Source of the DNA: Tubulanus polymorphus
Lineage: Eukaryota; Nemertea; Palaeonemertea; Tubulaniformes; Tubulanidae
NCBI RefSeq assembly: GCF_964204645.1
Contig: NC_134033.1
Span: 15,378,155 to 15,442,154 of the forward strand
Direction of reading: 5' to 3'
Length of the DNA: 64,000 bases
In this document: positions 1-15,829 of the stretch, piece by piece
Numbering within the stretch: position 1 is the first letter of the stretch
Layout: the number at the start of each line of letters is the position of its first letter
Notes under the pieces: generated by a model
What the model was told of the DNA's origin: nothing
Databases searched by the model: none
The model's input: only the letters and a program-made list of their open reading frames with translations
Position numbers and translations under genes: made by a program

Positions 1-365
1 CGCGAGTTAAGTACAAAGGTGACCCTTAAGACGGGTCTCAAGTTGTTAGATTGGCTTTAGAACTAAGATGGTCCTAGACTGGTCGTAAGTTGTTATAGAA
101 CCAAAATGAGCTTAGACTGGTCTCAAGTTGTTAGTCTATTGCTTATAGGACCAAGATAAGACTGATCTTAAGTTGTTAGGTTGGTTAAAGAACCAAAATG
201 AGCCTAGGCTTGTCTTAATTTGTAGCTATAGAACTATGATGATGTTTGACTGGTCTAAAGTTGTTAGATTGGTTATAGAGCCAAAACGATCTTGTCTGGA
301 GTACTGTTGTTAGATTTTGTGTAGAACTTAGTTGTTCAAAGATTAGTCTTAAGTATAAGCATTAG
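1..365. repeat. tandem array of the 47-bp MITE-interior repeat
   Basis: About seven degenerate copies of a roughly 47-bp unit containing TTGTTAGATTGG, TATAGAACCAAAATGAG and CTTAGACTGGTCTTAAG. The same unit forms the interior of palindromic MITEs elsewhere in the window (10.7, 62.6 and 63.2 kb) and a larger array at 16.6-17.0 kb. No gene is visible before 497. Confidence 0.8.
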
Positions 366-496
366 CTTTGCAAGCGGCTTTAGAGGTCGGTTGAAGTACA
401 GTAAAACTCGCTTTTATGTTGTCGCGTAGTTGGTACTATTACTATATATATAATCATTGATGAAACACTCCAAAATTTCGATTTTTATGTCCTCAG

Positions 497-1702
497 GTTC
501 AAAGATGAGGTGGATGAAAACATAGATGCGCTGGTTAATTTCTGTACCGCTAGGGGGCAGCAGTTGTCGTTAATGCAAAATCTCACGAATCTCAAGACGA
601 ACCAGGTATGTATTATTATTAACTGATCGAAACTGCGAAAAATACGGGATTCGAACCTGATTGACTACGTATCAAAACATTAAAAAGCCAGCCACCGATC
701 GTCATCCGTGTTATCTTGTTCATTTGCATAAACGAGCATATGTTGAAAATATTAATGATGATGTTGGTGATTTGTTGGTTTTTAAACAGGTTTCTAACGG
801 ATTGAGCGACGGCGTCGAACCGCGGACACCAGTCAAAAAACCACGCGCTGGAATTATCAAACGGTATTGTTAAAGAAGTCGGATCTTCGAACCATTGACC
901 TACTTTCACGTTTCTGTACTAAATTTGACGGTACAATTTTGAAAAAATAGATTGATTCTTAATCTGAACTTTGAAACTGGATTAGGGGACCAGTTAAATG
1001 AAGGGACACCGACACGCACCAGATGGCACAACAAAACACTGGGTCATTCGTAGTGATAATCAGTTCATTTTCGATGAAATTTGAACTCGATTTTTAGGCT
1101 TCCAAATCCGATAAAATCAAACGAGTCATCGAATAGAACTGATATAAGATTCCCTTTACTCACAGATTTTACTGAAAATTGATTTACTAATTAGAAAAAT
1201 AGAATTTGATTGAAATGTAGAAGGAATTGATCGAAACGAGGTACCACTAGCGACACCTGGCGGATTATCGCCGAATCCTCGCTTCCCTCACCAGCCTTCT
1301 CGGTATTCCATTGCTTTAGATTACTCAACGTTGATGCAGCGACAAAAACAATTCAATCTTCACCCCGAAAATTTAAACTTTTGAACATGAAAACGAACCC
1401 GGCTATATGCATATTATATTTGTAGGATCATTGAAGTGAAACAGACTTTAACCGAGGAGCACGTGGAAGAGGACATAACAGAAACGTTGAACGAAAGTTC
1501 GTCATCGGGAGAAAGTCGATCGCGATTCACGATCAGCGGCGTCGTCGATCCTCGCGACAACCAGCGTATAATGTCGATACAACAGGCCGTCGAAGAAGGC
1601 GTGGTCAATTTGAGTAGAGGGTTCTACATCAATCCGGTTACCAACGAGTCGATACCGATACCGCAAGCGATGGGCGAAGGATTGATTCAAGTCGATTCGT
1701 AG
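497..1702 (+). CDS. plakin-repeat protein, last three exons (5' part outside window)
   Basis: Three exons join in frame: 497-605, 790-863 and 1426-1702 (stop). Phases are 2-in/0-out, 0/2 and 2/stop, with AG acceptors and donors GTATGT and GTATTG. The visible part encodes about 152 residues. The last exon has an acidic Ser-rich linker followed by a plakin (plectin-type) repeat: VVDPRDNQRIMSIQQAVEEG, then a second half with INPVTNESIPIPQAMGEG. These repeats bind intermediate filaments or act as C-terminal linkers in plectin, desmoplakin and spectraplakin-like proteins. The helical stretch in the first exon (DEVDENIDALVNF) would suit a rod end, but that is inference. Which plakin this is cannot be decided from the C-terminus alone. 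A polyadenylation signal AATAAA lies at 2619-2624, giving a 3' UTR of about 0.9 kb. Confidence 0.7.
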
Positions 1703-4044
1703 TTCGGCGCGTTCTTTTCTAGATTTTGTAAACGGTCGCGAAACGTTCGAATCAGGCGCGGATCCGGGAGGGACTTTGTGAGACCGTGATAAGACCGTCA
1801 ATTAATTTTTGAGCGCCCTCGTCAACAAATGTAATTGGTACGTTCAGAGCGGAAGTACGCTTAATATCACCTCTTTGGACATCGAATTGTCCTCTGGCAT
1901 GTGACTACAAAAGTTCTCAAATGTTTAATGGATTTGTGAGACTTGTAGAAGTCCATCAAGTGCCCTCATTCATTTCTTCAACAAAGATAATTGTTGTATT
2001 TCTGTGCGAGTTCACATAATATTGACTTTTTGGACATCAAAGTGCCCTTTTTGGATGTTTTGTGACAAGTCCATCGAAATTGTCCTCCGGATCCGCTCCT
2101 GCGAAGTCAATGTCAGGTTGATATTGTGGTTTTAGATGTATCCAGAAAAGTTACCTCAACGAATTGAATACGATTATCGGTGATGGTTAAAGTTAGATAG
2201 GTCATGGACGTAACGTAACGCCAAATCGTGGGGGCGGGGGTGCAACTTTACATCTGCAACATTGCACTATTGTCGCACAATTAAGCGCACTGCTGATCCA
2301 GGGCTAAAAACAATCAAAAAGAACTGAACCAGTGGAGGACCTGGCCAACTTTCGAGTAACTGTTGCCTTTGAACTATACAGATTGACTCATTATCAGGTA
2401 AAAGGTCCGGTTATTAAACTGGTAACAACAACCGGATTATCTTCACGCAGCATAAAACTTCGCGGTTTCATTGACCGCGAGTTTCAATTTGTATGTCAGC
2501 GATTTCTTTGAATCCTACGTGGATAGTAAAACTTGTCCATATCTTATTACGTAAATCTATATCTCAACGCTATTCACATTTTAATGTCTATTTATACACA
2601 TACAAATCTTCTTTATAGAATAAATGTTATCCTTCGATTGTAGAACAGTAGTGTTCGGTTGGTTCTTTTTTTGGATCAATGTCCGGTACCCAGACGTAGG
2701 CGGATCCGGGCTACGGCGCTGTTAGCGGTTCACTGTATGCGTAGCTAGGTGTTTAGCGCTACTACCCCTTGAACTGTACTCGCGATTTGTTGAAGTGAAA
2801 AGTTCTATTTTTCTAGTTTTGGTAGACGTAATTTAAAATGATAAATTTGAATAATCGAAAATGGTTAAACTTCTTATTTTCCAATGAATAATATTTCTTT
2901 AACAAGTTAAAATCTCATATTTTCTAGATGCAGAGCAGGATTTGATGCCCAAAATTGACTCATTGCATCTCAGAGCCCTAAAAGATCAAAATTGTCTATC
3001 ATATTGTTGCCCTTCTACAGCTGAGCAGCACTCAAGAGACCTAGGCTAGATCCGTCTGTGAACGACTTGAACTAACGCAGACACAACTCTATTTCTGTTG
3101 AGGAATCACATTATCATTTATTACGTAAAAATTCAAAATATATAAAAGCAGAATAAATCATTATTATGTTTGTGAGGTATAAAATCTACTAAAAACATAA
3201 TTATGTTAGTTAAAATAGAAAATAGAAAAAATATTGCATAAAATCCCTAAAATAGTTTGTAGATGTAAAGTATGATCCCACTTAATTCGAATCATTTCAA
3301 GCCAAATTATCACTGGATTCAAAAACAAATCTTAGAACTATTGCCTGAGTACATAATCATGAACAATACAACAAATTGATTATATTGAGTAAGACGTCTT
3401 TAGACTGATATTGCATAAACATTGACTATGAGAAGATTGAAAACCTGCTGTACAAAAACTTAGAATATTGAAAAAGAAATTTGTTTGTCAAATCAAAAAT
3501 GAAAGACAACCAGATTCTTACTTTTCCCAGAGACGGATAAGAGAGATCAAATACAAGGGCGGATTTAGGAGAGGGGTGGACTAAATGGACTGGTTCACCC
3601 CTTCAACATTTGAATATGCCCACCAGATACTTCTAAATCTTTAAAAAATCGAGAAAAAAATTCCTTTGTAAAGAAAATTCTCAAAAGACTAAAAAATTGA
3701 TATAAATGGACCCTAAGTTTTAAATTTTCAGCGGAAGGGCCACAATCAGAACTCCCAGCAATTTATCACCGACCTCGCATTGCCGGAGGTGCCCTTTTCA
3801 AATTGAGTGTTTATTTCAATTTTCAGGTTCAGCCCTTTTAAGTAATCTTGATACGCCTTCGAAATGTGACGCAAAGATTTGTGTCCATGAATTCCTGATT
3901 TTGATTAACTTCCTTTTCAATATTTCGAACTTGTAGTTGGGTTATTATCTTAATATCTATTGTCCCGCGTTTGAGACCAATGTCCTTGAGATTCTTTATG
4001 AAAATCAAACACAAATTCTGCCATTGAGGTTGAGCTGATAATCT
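1703..4044. other. 3' UTR of plakin gene, then intergenic
   Basis: 1703 to about 2640 is the probable plakin 3' UTR. From 2640 to 4044 I see no ORF with coding character. A reverse AATAAA (TTTATT near 3810) could end the minus-strand IL-17R-like gene. Confidence 0.5.
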
Positions 4045-6859
<2,815 letters not shown>

Positions 6860-7383
6860 CTCCTTTTTTGTGAATGATAAGAAACGATTTGAAAAAAGAA
6901 ATTGCTGCGATTTGCCGGTTGTGTCACGAAGAGGCATTCGTATGATGGATCAGCTCGTTCGATTGCTGTTTTATAGATCCGCGACGGTACAAAAAACTAG
7001 AGAGGTTTTTTACCGCACAAAAAAACTTCATCAACAGGGAAGTAAAATGCGTTCGCTGTATTTTTCTCTGAAACGATACGCGGAATCCATCGATTCCAAA
7101 GTGAATCGATGCTATTTCCATCCGCGCACGTACAAAACAAGCATCCGCGTGACCGACTAGATTTAAAAAAAAACCCGGTTCGGTTGTGTTCACCGTATTA
7201 CGGCGAGAATCCCGTGCAATCGGTGACATTTTGCCACGGGTAAAAGAATTATCGTTTTTTCAAAAATCGAATCGATCAACAATGTGGAAATTCGGCGATG
7301 TGGTTATCGGGATTTTTATGAAGATAAATATCCCAGAAGATGAAATCGATGAAACGTCAGTGTTGGGTTATATTGACCAGTAA

Positions 7384-8768
7384 AATTCACTATTCTAGAA
7401 TATAGACTGAACCTGTTTTGCCATTGAAGAGACACTATTTCGTGTTGTAACGATTAAGTTGAGAATCCCACACTGATAAAAACGAAAGATGCGTAGTTCC
7501 GAAAAATTCCCTACCTGAAGAATATGACGACTAGGTCATAGTCGAAACGTCGAACGAATAAAGACATCAGCTAGGCCTATATCGGAAATTTTATCTGATT
7601 TATTATTTGCTTGGTTGATTCGGTCTGATTTGATTCGGTGTCGCTTACAAACGTACCTCACCTGCCGGTAGCGAAACAGGGTTCGAATATTGACAAATAT
7701 CGCAAACCTCTGCCTTCCTTGGTACGGGCCAAATCGGTTACAAGCCAATTTATAAACCGCTCGAGAAGTCGTTTCAATTTAATGTAGCAATGTTCCGAAT
7801 GTCTCAGACCAGCTTAGTTCTATGGCCAATCAAACAACTTAAGATCAGTCTTAAGATTTGAGACCACTTTTTGACTTAAGTCACGACTGTGCAACTGGCC
7901 CAGCTCAAGTTAGTTAAAGTTTACCCTAAGTGTTCGAATTCAGTTCATTTTGCAACGAGTTAACACTCTGAGTCACATGTTAATTCGCGACTGTAGAATC
8001 GGGTCCATTATTTCATAAAAATGATTAACACAAAGTTTCATAAAAATGATAAACTCTCAGATCGATTAAAGATTGAAAATCGATTTAAGAATTACATCGT
8101 TTTATTGTACCGTACGCCAGAGGTTAAACTCGGCATGAACTGCTGCGCGCGAAGCTGTGACTGGCTCCATCTAGCGGATAAGACATGAAAACGGAAGAAA
8201 AAGAAATGTAAAAACCCTGACTGATCAGTTTATAACTGTGAGTTTATTTTCATTACTACAGTTTATCAACTAATCAATAGGTGGCGTGATGTACGCTATT
8301 TATCAGACCAGGTTTTGATCGTTCATTCAAGTACATCTCACACTACAGAGGCAAGTGTATATTTATGCATAGTAAAAATACATATATTTCATCGTAACAG
8401 ATTGTTAAAAATCATATTCAGAAGCCTTTTTTTCGATTTTCACTCTAACTACTTATATACTTGTGACACAAAACTTATAGAAAGTGGGAAAATAGTTTTA
8501 AAGAAATAAATACTACAAATGTTCATACTGCTGCACCCAAATAATTGTCATGGGTCCAGTGTCACAGTCGTTAACTAAAGGCAAAAGTGTAAGACTAGTC
8601 TTAACCTGTTAGATTGGCATTAAAACCAAAATGAGCTTAATCTGGTCTTAATTGTTAGACAAGCAGCTATGGAACAAAAATGGTCTTTGACTCGTCTTAA
8701 ACCTAAGTCTAGACTGCGCAACGGACACCTGCTTTCATAAACAAACTTTCAAATCATTCTACGGGAGT
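7384..8768. other. intergenic, repeat fragments only
   Basis: Contains a hammerhead-like or Penelope-like end fragment at 7505-7560 (GTCGAAACGTCGAA followed by AATAAAG). Decayed copies of the GCAACTGGCCC-ended MITE lie at about 7799-7905 and 8530-8720. The short ORFs here have no coding character that I can recognise. Confidence 0.5.
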
Positions 8769-10286
8769 TTAAATCCTACCGATGACGGCCATCGCCATGG
8801 CAACGACGAGCGTTGCTATGGACAACCGTGACGCGGTAGCGCTGTTACACCAGTCCATGTTATCACAACAGATCGGGGTGTCCATAGTTGACGTTCGCGC
8901 CGCGATTGTTGTACCTCCAATTGATGGATAAGCATGGAGTTCAATTGCATTCTTGAACGCCGCTTTCGCCGTTTCTATGTGTACATTGTAAGCGGCGTCG
9001 CCGCATGCCATTGCTGTAACACAACCTCGTTTCACGTAACTGATACCATTAGACTTGCCTCTCATAATCTGCAATTACAAATTTGATATAAACCCTCTTA
9101 CAGTTCTCTGACTATGGATTTGAATGCGATGTATTTTTTGGTATTACTTACTACGGCTACAGATTGACCGTTTCCTGTACAAATACCGCCAAACTTGTGT
9201 TCTTTTTCGGCGGCTGATATGAAGCCCTGCGTGGCTTTCGCTGCTTCATAAAGAGCCGGCTGTCCATCATAGCATGCTTTAAACCCGTGAGTCACATGCT
9301 TAGAATTGGCCTTGTCGGCGCCATCACATTCGAATGCTAATAGCGGAAGACCGCTGCGCTTTCCTGTTGAAATAGAAAATTAGAAATGACTTAACTTTAA
9401 ATGTTAGTTGCGAGATGGGCGCATTCGAACAGTTGATTGAAGTTCGCATCTGCGAAAACAACAGCGGGATACAAAAGATGGAACATTTAAAAAAACTGAA
9501 TACAGGCCCGTACCCAGAGGGCGTTGGGTGCGTCCCAAAATATCGAGTTCCACTATTTTTGTCAAAGAAAATTTCTAAGACTTGATTTCATGTCTCTTTC
9601 CCCTCACACTTGCTCACATTCATATAACTATGATATAGACATAGACTGTTATCAATTTGCCAGTCTCCATAATCGAAGGGTGGGACTCCAGTATATACTG
9701 TCGAATGAATAGACCTAATAAAAACTTATTCTGAATAGGTTTCGCGGATTAATTACATTTTTCAGTGACATTTTTATATGAAATTTTCACTACAATTTGG
9801 CCGAAAATGCATCTAGAATGTTTCTATTTTCAAAAATTTCGCGGGGAGGCTCGCAGTGGCCACCGACGCAATCAAATAAGTCCCACCCTCTCTAAATTCG
9901 TTCCCACTCAAAAGAGGGGCATAAAATGATGTAAAATTTACTAAATTACGGTTTCCAAACTACGTATGAAACATCGGACTCAAATCTACAATTAACTTCG
10001 TTTGTTTATTTAGAAACGGAATCCTACACAACACCGTGAAAATATCCTATAATAATAATAATTATTATCATTATATAATTATAATAATAATTATTATTAT
10101 TATAATAATTTTTTTCCAAATCCATATTAGAATATGCTCTTTGGCTTACAAATATAAGGTAGTCAAAGGTAGTTTTTTTTTTTTTTCACTAATTACAAAA
10201 GAAAATAAACAGTAGAAAGTTTTAATATTACCTTGCGCCATCAGAACGAGGCAGCAGAGAGCGGAGATACATAAAACTAGCTTCAT
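8769..10286 (-). CDS. GPI-anchored Ly6/uPAR-like cysteine-rich protein
   Basis: Three exons join in frame: 10232-10286, 9152-9363 and 8769-9068 (stop), giving 188 aa. Exon 1 encodes a signal peptide (MKLVLCISALCCLVLMAQG) with a phase-1 intron directly after it, a common arrangement for secreted proteins. The mature part has eight cysteines. It starts near LLAFECDG and ends with ICCDNMDWCN, which fits the C-terminal CC-x4/5-CN signature of three-finger (Ly6/uPAR) domains. The last 25 residues are hydrophobic (IATLVVAMAMAVIG) with almost no cytoplasmic tail, as expected for a GPI attachment signal. The spacing between the second and sixth Cys is longer than in a textbook Ly6 domain, so this may be a divergent or fast-evolving member. 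The ligand is unknown. Confidence 0.6.
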
Positions 10287-12857
10287 CTCGTAGAATTCAA
10301 GTCTCGCTACTTTGTGTGGTGTTGCAACCAAAAAGATCTCATCGACCAAACTGATTCGAGCACCGATATCCTCGGTTCTTAAATAGCAAACCTATTCATT
10401 GCTTGGTTACTAGAACACTGTTTGTAGCAACAGAACCAGTTTTCATTTTGTTGTGCTATGTCATGTTGCCACGAATAATGTTGTTTTATATTATGTTTTT
10501 GGCTCGATTAGCAAAGTGTTTTGTTAAACGGTCACCATTTTCTCGCGGCTGTTTCAAAGTATCATAATTCGTCACTGGAGCCAGTTTTATTTTTTACGGC
10601 GAATCGTAATCATTTTCCATTGGTTTAAAATCCTGTTTAAAAATTTACAGACAAATTTCAAAATGTTCCCAGGGACTATCTTTCTTCCACCTCTATGAAA
10701 CCAAGCCCTGGGGCCGGTTGCATAGTCGTGGCTTAGATTTAAGACTGGTCAAAGACCAACTTAGTTCTATACTCGATCTTACAACTTAAGACCAGTCTTA
10801 AGATTTAAGACCACTTTTGGACTTAAGTCACGACTGTGCAACTGGGCCCTGGGTACTAAGTTAGATAACTAACTTGTCTTTATCATATTCTGTAATTTTT
10901 AGCGGTTATACATCAAACAGTGTATTGAAACCTGAGAGACTCAGTACGGACTGGCATTCCAAAGGTTAACGAATCAACAACCACCAGGTGATTTAAGAAT
11001 TGCTTTAAATTTGAAGAGAATTTGACCAGATCGCCGAGTCGGTGCTATTTTGAAAAGCAATTTTTTAATGATCTATCTTTTGAATAAACCATCACAATTA
11101 GCCAATCTGAGATCGCATTTCATTTTGTCGGTGGTGGCGATGCTGCGATGCTCGTCGATGTCATGAGGTTCGAATCCCAGAATAGCTGCGCTTGCGCCCG
11201 CTCGTCTACGTCATCATGCTAGATGTCTTCTTTATTGTATGAATACACTAGCGCAACAGGCGGGAATTGTCGGGTCAACAATGAGGACTCAACGGTCGAC
11301 TGAAGCGATCGAAGATTCCACTCGTGGCAAGCGAGGGTCCGCTATAGGCGCGCTAGTACGCATTAGACAACGGTCCTAAAATTCTCTTCAGATCTCAAAT
11401 TTTGTGGATGACGAACAATTACGAACCCTAAAAACCAGCTGAGTTCATGCTGGACATCATTATGGAATTCTCGATGTTGGAGGCTCAAAATCAAGTGGAT
11501 GTTTACGATGAGGAAATGACCTAGTTTTGATCGAGTCCATTTATCAGTTAAACGAGACAAGGGACGTGCTTTGAAAGTTAACTTGATTCATTTAGGAATT
11601 ACGATGCTAGTGCATACTAAAAGGTTCATCGGGTAGAACTTTTGAATCTAGTAACCTTCAAAAGAATTTAGTTCAAAAACCAGGTTAACACGGTTCATTT
11701 ACTTCTTGGTATTTGACGTCAACCTAAACGATAAAAGTGTTCGCTTTCGAAATCTATTTCGAAAAAGAACCTATAGCGCTGATTAATCAGAGAAAATAAG
11801 GTCGCAAAATAAGTGTATGAAAAGGCTTACTTTAGATGGTCGTTACTATCAACACATGAGATAAAACAAATCGTTTGCATCGTTACAACGCCTACAATAA
11901 CGATCACATGGGGCTTGAATGAATGCTTTTTTCAAATGAATAGTGAATGAATGTTTTATTCAAATGAATATTCAATGTATTTTGCTCTATTTTCAGAAGT
12001 TATAACAACGTGTTTTTTCTAAGCGACGAGTGACACGTATTGTTCATACTAACTCTTTTAGATTTTCTTCTAGAAAGTTCACTTTTTTTCTTAGTGGTTC
12101 AAGTATGTCAGGATCGTTAAGTGATATTATATGTAAATGTTTGCCATAGAGATTGGACAACTGCCGAGTTTCACTATTTTGCATTAAAGACATATTCTCT
12201 GGGCTCTCTAATCTCTGCTAGCGTGAAGAGCTTTCCAACATAATCCGAAAAGAACAAAATTTGGGATGAGTCAAATATAGCAGCGCAGCAGCCTCGGGCG
12301 AACTTCGGTTATCGGAGTTAGTCGACTTAAGTTGAACTAAATGAAACCGAATGTCCGATAGTCGGAACTATGGTCCAGAAATGGTCGACCACGCAATTGA
12401 GCACGGTCGCTACAGTTCGGACCTAGGTTCAAGATGGCCGATACTGTGAAATACGTTACGACCGAACTAAAGCGCACTCAGTTATTAGTTCCAACCACTT
12501 AGTCGACTAGCTATGAAAACCTAAGTTGGCCCTATAAAAGGCCGGGTTTGACAGCTGCTGTCAAAATACGTAGCGTCTTTGCGATGGACTCGAGTTACTT
12601 CAGCGGGGGCCTTCTTACTGCGGTACCTACCACGAAAGTCGAATTTGCGTGGCCAAGTAGCCGTAAACCCTTCGTGTTTTCAATTCCAGTGTAAAACGTG
12701 CACGGCGTCAGAAATTTCAAAAATGAATTGACGATGATCTCTATAGGGAAAGTTCGAAACTTCGTATCCTCCGTTTTTAGTTCTAGTTTATTGAATAATG
12801 ATAAGTTTTGCATTTAGATTTTTAGTGAGCTTTCGACGTAACTACTGTGCGCTGGCT
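10287..12857. other. intergenic with MITEs and degenerate repeats
   Basis: Holds a palindromic MITE (about 10710-10850) and a tRNA-like box B remnant (GAGGTTCGAATCCC, about 11166). A GGCAAGCGAGGG motif near 11327 is shared with foldbacks at 51-52 kb. A TATA-like CTATAAAAGGCC lies at 12530-12543 with no ORF behind it. No gene was found. Confidence 0.5.
10710..10850. mobile_element. palindromic MITE, GGGGCCGGTTGCATAGTCGTG family
   Basis: About 140 bp. The left end GGGGCCGGTTGCATAGTCGTG pairs with the right end CACGACTGTGCAACTGGGCCC. The inside carries the 47-bp-type unit (AGACTGGTC, TTAAGACCAGTC). Other copies: 7799-7905 (decayed), 62565-62697, 63203-63323 and 63326-63436. Confidence 0.85.
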
Positions 12858-13361
12858 GGGCGAGTGGTTAGAGCGTTCGACTCTCGGAAGCCAGGTCGTG
12901 GGTGAGTGGTTAGAGCGTTCGACTCTAGGAAGCCAGGTCGTGGGCGAGTGGTTAGAGCGTTCGACTCTAGGAAGCCAGGTCGTGGGCGAGTGGTTAGAGC
13001 GTTCGACTCTGGGAAGCCAGGTCGTGGGCGAGTGGTTAGAGCGTTCGACTCTAGGAAGCCAGGTCGTGGGCGAGTGGTTAGAGCGTTCGCCTCTAGGAAG
13101 CCAGGTCGTGGGCGAGTGGTTAGAGCGTTCGCCTCTAGGAAGCCAGGTCGTGGGCGAGTGGTTAGAGCGTTCGCCTCTAGGAAGCCAGGTCGTGGGCGAG
13201 TGGTTAGAGCGTTCGCCTCTAGGAAGCCAGGTCGTGGGCGAGTGGTTAGAGCGTTCGACTCTAGGAAGCCAGGTCGTGGGCGAGTGGTTAGAGCGTTCGA
13301 CTCTGGGAAGCCAGGTCGTGGGCGAGTGGTTAGAGCGTTCGACTCTAGGAAGCCAGGTCGT
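12858..13361 (+). repeat. 12 x 42-bp minisatellite made from a tRNA-like SINE head
   Basis: Exactly twelve 42-bp units starting GGGCGAGTGGTTAGAGCG and ending AGCCAGGTCGT. Variation is limited to A/C and A/G positions (TTCGACTC or TTCGCCTC; CTAGG or CTGGG). The unit looks like the D-arm/box A region of a tRNA (GAGTGGTTAGAGCGTTCGACTC). After the last unit comes GTGGGTTCCCC, a decayed box B. The open frames across it on both strands are by-products of a 42-bp (divisible by 3) period. Confidence 0.95.
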
Positions 13362-13494
13362 GGGTTCCCCGTACATTACCGTAGTGTCCGAGGGCAAGAC
13401 GCTAATCCTCACTCTTCGTCCAGGAGCGAATGGGCACCTGGCCTGATAGATGACTCCTGAGCGCCTAGCAACTGCTCGGATGTTACTCCCCAGA
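13362..13494 (+). mobile_element. tRNA-derived SINE body
   Basis: Follows the tRNA-like head. It contains GGGCAAGACGCTAATCCTCAC, then GCGAATGGGCACCTGGCCTG, which resembles the conserved body of tRNA SINEs common in invertebrates. The family assignment is from memory of such bodies. Confidence 0.6.
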
Positions 13495-13827
13495 GAGAGA
13501 GAGGGAGAGGGAGAGGGAGAGGGAGAGGGAGAGGGAGAGGGAGAGGGAGAGGGAGAGGGAGAGGGAGAGGGAGAGGGAGAGGGAGAGGGAGAGGGAGAGG
13601 GAGAGGGAGAGGGAGAGGGAGAGGGAGAGGGAGAGGGAGAGGGAGAGGGAGAGGGAGAGGGAGAGGGAGAGGGAGAGGGAGAGGGAGAGGGAGAGGGAGA
13701 GGGAGAGGGAGAGGGAGAGGGAGAGGGAGAGGGAGAGGGAGAGGGAGAGGGAGAGGGAGAGGGAGAGGGAGAGGGAGAGGGAGAGGGAGAGGGAGAGGGA
13801 GAGGGAGAGGGAGAGGGAGAGGGAGAG
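13495..13827. repeat. (GGGAGA)n hexanucleotide tract, about 330 bp
   Basis: About 54 nearly perfect GAGGGA hexamers acting as the tail of the SINE. It is strictly purine on the plus strand, so it could form triplex or G-rich structures. The GE/PSPS/PLPL reading frames are artefacts. Confidence 0.97.
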
Positions 13828-15799
13828 AACACACGAATACTCGAATGGAGCTGGTAATAATACCAATTTATTGGAAAAAGGGCGCTTAATAGAAAGTAAA
13901 TTACCGTTACTAAATTACTACTATTTTCTAACCCCTTTGAGCGCACCTACGTAACTTCAGCGCCACTTCTTAATTTCTAAATGTCATCGGCATGATTTAT
14001 AAGCAAAGCCGTTAGATTTTGACCCGTATTTTAGTGCCATTCGATGTAAGCTTTTCTGTAAGAGCATTAAACCATAATTTGTTTCGATCCGGTTTCGGAA
14101 ATAAAAACCGCGGCGGAACGAATACTGTTGAAACACAGAACCCGATGAAAAGCATTCAATGAATGGTTATTGGTCGATGAAAGAAAAGAAAATAAATCAT
14201 CGAAAACAGAGCTTAACGAAAACTCAAAAAGGCCTTGAATTGAACACGAGGTGATTGTTCGATTGTTGAAAGACACGAAACCTGTTGATTTGTTCGATTG
14301 AAAAAATCAGCACGCCGCGCGTTACTGCGATACTATGAAACAATTCACGGTATTTCAGCGGTGAATGAACCTACAACAGAAGAGCGCGTCTAAGCTGTTG
14401 ACGGAGTGAATAGATGAAATGTCTTTCCTACGAAAATCGATTCAAAACTTATGGCGATATGCCCTCACAGGTTTTCGGGCTATAAGTTTTGAATTCAAAG
14501 CCCGGCGGCGGCGATGGGGAAATCAATTACGTTCGTTTCAACGTACACACACGGGACTGAACCTGCCCTTTATTTTGTTGCCAATATTTCGAAAGAGCTT
14601 AAGATTTGCGGGTCGGGTCAAATATGTAGGTTACGTAGTAAATTTTCATTGATTTATTGTTAAATGGTTATGTGGTGTTTATTAATTGGTCGACGATACA
14701 AACGGTTCCAGAATTGTCGATCCGATAGTTCTATAACAAATAAACGCCGATGATTTTAAGATCAAATAAAAATGTACCGTAGGAAGCGTTTTGCTGACCC
14801 GGATAGTCTTCGCGCATTTATTTCACTCCAGTGATTAGCCCTCCATAGTGGCTGTCCTAAGTCAATACGTTGATAAGCCCACAAGAAATATAAACTAAGA
14901 GATAAACTCAACTCTATGAGCCATTTTCCAAATATCTAAATGGCTATTTTGGCAATGGCCCATAGAATTGAGTTGAAAAGTTTCACTATCCCTTAGGTTT
15001 TTGTTTTCTTGCAGTGGGTTTATCAATTTACTTACACGTGTTCTGGAGCCAGATTTTGCAAACTCGTAAATAAGGAAAATGCCCCCGATACATGTAAACA
15101 TGTAGAAACCCTAATCGTCTTACCGAAATACCGATCGAAACATCGTTTTTAGGAAAATCCATTTTCAAAAAAATAAACATTTATTGTGTTCCTCGCCAAA
15201 CACAATAAATCTGTTCAATACACGTCAGGTTGACGAGAATATGATTTTGTGAATGTTTATATGGTGCATCGATTAATCATTATATGAAAAACCGTACAAT
15301 TTCATACACCTAAATCCGGCCGTTGATATTCGTTACTTCTTTTTCGAATTCAAAATATTTATTCAAATATATCTATTTTAGACGACGGAGCGAAAAAACT
15401 TTTCATTTTCGGTATTGTCATCAATGACATATTTTGTCTCATAGTTAAATAGACCACGTGCAAGTGAAGGCTATAGATTGTCGTCCGGGTAACTGACAAC
15501 AAACATTGTAACAGGTACGATTAGGCCGGTTTGGATATCATACCAAAAGGGATACAAAAAAAGTAAAAGAACGCCTGTCACTGAATCATGCGTCACACAT
15601 AATGAATGTTTAGGATGGATTTTGCCTTTTCAAAATACGTCACTAACCGTGTTAATTATTTATCACGATTGAGTCGATTGAAAAGGCAAATAATGATTAA
15701 TTAACGGCGATTATTTAAATATCTAGGTCACGTGACCTCTCTACTTGACATTATAGAACTCGGTCGTGCATCAACAACTCGAAATTCACATTCCCCGTT
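13828..15799. other. intergenic, no recognised feature
   Basis: Several short ORFs without recognisable domains or splice context. I see no RNA gene or clear mobile element. Confidence 0.4.
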
Positions 15800-15829
15800 T
15801 AAACGGAGCCTGGAAAACTGCGGCAGCAA

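Noticed and set aside
12530-12560. TATAAAAG promoter near 12.53 kb
   Set aside because: Good TATA-like box in a small hairpin (GGCC...GGCC), but no ORF or splice pattern follows; not called as a promoter.
12858-13361. CRISPR-like array (regular 42-bp period)
   Set aside because: No unique spacers; units are contiguous, and this is a eukaryotic minisatellite.
12822-13946. Long open frames of PSPS, PLPL, GEGE and [14 protein letters not shown] type on both strands
   Set aside because: They are translations of the 42-bp array and (GGGAGA)n tract, whose periods are multiples of three; no start, splice or domain context.
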